Origin: JACJWR01 sp963752505
GTDB taxonomy: Bacteria > Actinomycetota > Actinomycetes > S36-B12 > UBA10799
Direction: 5' to 3'
Length of the DNA: 64,000 bases
Assembly (NCBI GenBank): GCA_963752505.1
Contig: CAVVYM010000006.1
Location: 124,001 to 188,000 of the forward strand
This document shows positions 62,557 through 64,000 of the stretch, in pieces. The position numbers and the translations under genes are program-made. Positions within the stretch are counted from its first letter, which is position 1. Each line of letters begins with the position of its first letter. The notes under the pieces are model-generated. The model was not told the DNA's origin. It saw nothing but the letters and a program-made list of their open reading frames with translations, and searched no databases.

Positions 62557-63082
62557 CCGGCTTGGCGGCTGCCTTCTTCGTGGTGGTCTTCTTGGCGGCT
62601 GCCTTCTTCGTGGTGGTCTTCTTGGCCGGTGCCTTCTTCGCGGTCGCCTTCTTCGCGGTCGCCTTCTTCGCGGTCGCCTTCTTCGCGGTCGCCTTCTTCG
62701 CCGGTGCCTTCTTGGCCGTGGCGCTCGTCGCGGCAGTGGCTTCCTTGCCTGCCGCAGCTTCGACGTTGTCGGATCCGCCGCCGGTAACGCGTTGGGTCAT
62801 GTCGCGGGCGCCAGCAACGATGTTCTTGAAGTCGGTTCCCGGACGGAACTTCGGCATTGTCACCGCGCCGATCTTCACCGTCTCGCCGGTGCGGGGGTTC
62901 CGTCCGATGCGGGCGGCGCGGAAGACCTGCTCAAAGATCCCGAAACCAGAGATAGCCACCCGCTCGCCCTTGGCGACGCTCTCGGTGATCGCCTGGATGA
63001 CCGCCTCCACGACGTCAGCCGCCTCCTTGCGACTCATCTCAAGGCGCTCGGCCACCTGCTCAATCAACTGCGATTTGTTCAT
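62546..63082 (-). CDS. hup: HU-family DNA-binding protein with Lys/Ala tail
   Basis: A 178-residue nucleoid protein. The HU domain (1-95) has MNKSQLIEQVAERLEMSRK and the DNA-arm region RAARIGRNPRTGETVKIG. The tail (about 123-178) repeats AKKA and AKKT units, as in mycobacterial HupB, binding DNA and supporting compaction. The tail is encoded by near-perfect 15-bp and 30-bp tandem repeats. A GAGGAG site precedes the ATG. Confidence 0.97.
   Translation of the reverse strand: MNKSQLIEQVAERLEMSRKEAADVVEAVIQAITESVAKGERVAISGFGIFEQVFRAARIGRNPRTGETVKIGAVTMPKFRPGTDFKNIVAGARDMTQRVTGGGSDNVEAAAGKEATAATSATAKKAPAKKATAKKATAKKATAKKATAKKAPAKKTTTKKAAAKKTTTKKAAAKPASS
62561..62705. repeat. Tandem repeats inside the hup tail
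   Basis: A 30-bp unit occurs twice (62561-62590, 62591-62620), and the 15-bp unit GCCTTCTTCGCGGTC occurs four times without change at 62631-62690, with a fifth altered copy to 62705. Each encodes Lys/Ala pentads on the minus strand. Perfect copies at the DNA level could gain or lose units by slippage, changing tail length. Confidence 0.8.
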
Positions 63083-63185
63083 CTTCGCTCCTCGCTAGGG
63101 GTGCCTGGCGGCGCCGTTACGCCTTACGCACCAACACGTCGCCCAACCTATTGATCCAGCGGGCGTGATGCCTGCCTAGCGGCCA

Positions 63186-63509
63186 TCAGGATCCACCCGT
63201 GTGTTGGCGCAACAGACTCTCGAGTTCGTCGCGCAGCCGCCGCAGCCTGCGCCGGAGCCGGGCGGCATCTGATTTCGGTTGCTTCACCGCATTGACTAGC
63301 GAGACCCACGCCGACTCGAGCCGCTCCCGAGCCTCCTCATCCGGGGCCACCGGCATGGCACGCCGTAGCAGCGCCGCCAACCGCATGAGATCCACGTCGG
63401 GGTGCGGCAATCGGTGGTGGGGCTCGGCCGACCATTCCTGGTCGTCTTCAGCACCAGGCGGCCGGTCGTCATCGGACGAATCAGCCTCGACCGGCGGGCG
63501 CGGGTTCAC
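63186..63509 (-). CDS. Small charged protein of unknown function
   Basis: A 107-residue cytoplasmic protein not recognised. The first 35 residues are acidic and Pro/Glu/Asp-rich; the second half has LMRLAALLRRAMPVAPDEEA and an Arg/Leu-rich helix (RLRRRLRRLRDELESLL) likely to form a coiled coil. It starts 5 nt after leuD with a GTG and ends about 100 bp before hup, so it may be cotranscribed with leuD. The gap to hup shows no clear motif. Confidence 0.6.
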   Translation of the reverse strand: MNPRPPVEADSSDDDRPPGAEDDQEWSAEPHHRLPHPDVDLMRLAALLRRAMPVAPDEEARERLESAWVSLVNAVKQPKSDAARLRRRLRRLRDELESLLRQHTGGS

Positions 63510-63514
63510 GCGTC

Positions 63515-64000
63515 CTACCCGACGGTCACGGGCAGCCAGGGGCGGCGCTCAGCCTCGAATTGCGCGATCTCATCGGCGTGGTCAAGCGACATGGAGATGT
63601 CGTCCTGGCCATTCAGCAACCGCCACCTCACGTGTTCGTCAATCTCGAACGGAGCGGACACATCGCCGAAGCGCACTTCGCGCTCCTGCAGATCGACGGT
63701 GACGTGAGCCCCGGGTTCCTCCTCCAGGTACTCCCAGATCTGCTCCACCACCTCCTGCTCGACTATGGCGGCGACAACTCCGGCCTTGGCGCAGTTTCCG
63801 TAGAAGATGTCTGCAAAGCGGCTGGAGATCACAGAGCGGAAGCCGTAGGACTGCAAGGCCCACACCGCGTGCTCACGTGATGAACCGGTCCCGAAGTCCG
63901 GTCCGGCCACCAGAACTGTGGCGTCACCGTACTTGGGGTGATTCAGCACGAACTCGGGATCCTTGCGCCAAGCGAAGAAGAGCGCATCCTCGAAACCGGT
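63515..64000 (-). CDS. leuD: 3-Isopropylmalate dehydratase small subunit (5' end cut by window)
   Basis: The C-terminal 161 residues of LeuD are visible; the N-terminus lies beyond the right edge. The sequence runs TGFEDALFFAWRKDPEFVLN, then FGTGSSREHAVWALQSYGF, the family signature for substrate binding, and IFYGNCAKAGVVAAIV. With LeuC it isomerises isopropylmalate in leucine synthesis. Frame intact. Confidence 0.95.
   Translation of the reverse strand, partial: TGFEDALFFAWRKDPEFVLNHPKYGDATVLVAGPDFGTGSSREHAVWALQSYGFRSVISSRFADIFYGNCAKAGVVAAIVEQEVVEQIWEYLEEEPGAHVTVDLQEREVRFGDVSAPFEIDEHVRWRLLNGQDDISMSLDHADEIAQFEAERRPWLPVTVG

Noticed and set aside
62561..62705. CRISPR array or intergenic minisatellite
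   Set aside because: The repeats are 15 bp with no spacers and lie in frame within hup, coding Lys/Ala pentads.

Overview
This is a high-GC chromosomal segment of an actinobacterium (class Actinomycetia level; I cannot place it more finely). The evidence is the gene content: WhiA, RbpA, OpcA, a GarA-type FHA protein, FtsR and ResR-type MerR regulators, CofC (F420 pathway), a WS/DGAT acyltransferase and an HU protein with a long Lys/Ala tail. Blocks of gene order match Mycobacterium tuberculosis: suf operon - ABC - ctaA/ctaB - tkt-tal-zwf-opcA-pgl - secG-tpi-pgk-gap - whiA-yvcK-rapZ-uvrC; uvrA - MBL hydrolase - uvrB-coaE-rpsA; and gcvP-resR-bfn-ftsR-garA-gcvH. I see no tRNA, rRNA, CRISPR array, insertion sequence, prophage or origin. 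No gene-free stretch exceeds 300 bp.

Layout. 0-6.4 kb: minus-strand suf operon for Fe-S cluster assembly (sufR-B-D-Rieske-C-S-U-T), with a candidate SufR operator over its promoter. 6.5-11 kb: a TMEM175-like channel, an ABC-2 exporter pair and the heme a genes ctaA/ctaB. 11-21.5 kb: pentose phosphate genes on plus, convergent with rbpA, secG and the lower-glycolysis genes tpiA-pgk-gap on minus. 21.6-30.2 kb: whiA-yvcK-rapZ-uvrC, a Tat Rieske lipoprotein, uvrA and a small acidic repeat protein. 30.4-36.9 kb: an accessory signalling block (receiver-GGDEF protein, then a CHASE/PAS hybrid kinase), a broken serine hydrolase and an MBL hydrolase. 37-43.3 kb: amidotransferase, TerC, uvrB, coaE, rpsA. 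43.4-54.2 kb: DUF3068 protein and the gcvP-to-pgsA-like block. 54.3-64 kb: antiporter, POT transporter, WS/DGAT with a histone-like tail, a degenerate ABC ATPase, gpsA, plsC, cofC, hup, a small hypothetical gene and the start of leuD.

Two patterns cut across the window. First, six genes (sufS, sufB, zwf, the hybrid kinase, the serine hydrolase remnant and the DUF3068 gene) carry about 16 apparent frameshifts, roughly 14 of them one-base insertions. Several hit normally essential genes while downstream motifs stay intact, so I read most as sequencing or assembly errors; the kinase region alone has eight. Second, many genes have a TANNNT -10-like hexamer 6-8 nt before the start codon with no Shine-Dalgarno sequence, the signature of leaderless transcription, while genes inside operons have Shine-Dalgarno sites or ATGA/GTGA overlaps.

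The observations I rate highest are the Lys/Ala histone-like tail on the WS/DGAT enzyme, the predicted SufR operator on a leaderless sufR promoter, the GGDEF/CHASE-kinase pair, and the small acidic protein with a duplicated 12-residue motif upstream of uvrA. Nothing here amounts to a clearly new multi-gene system.
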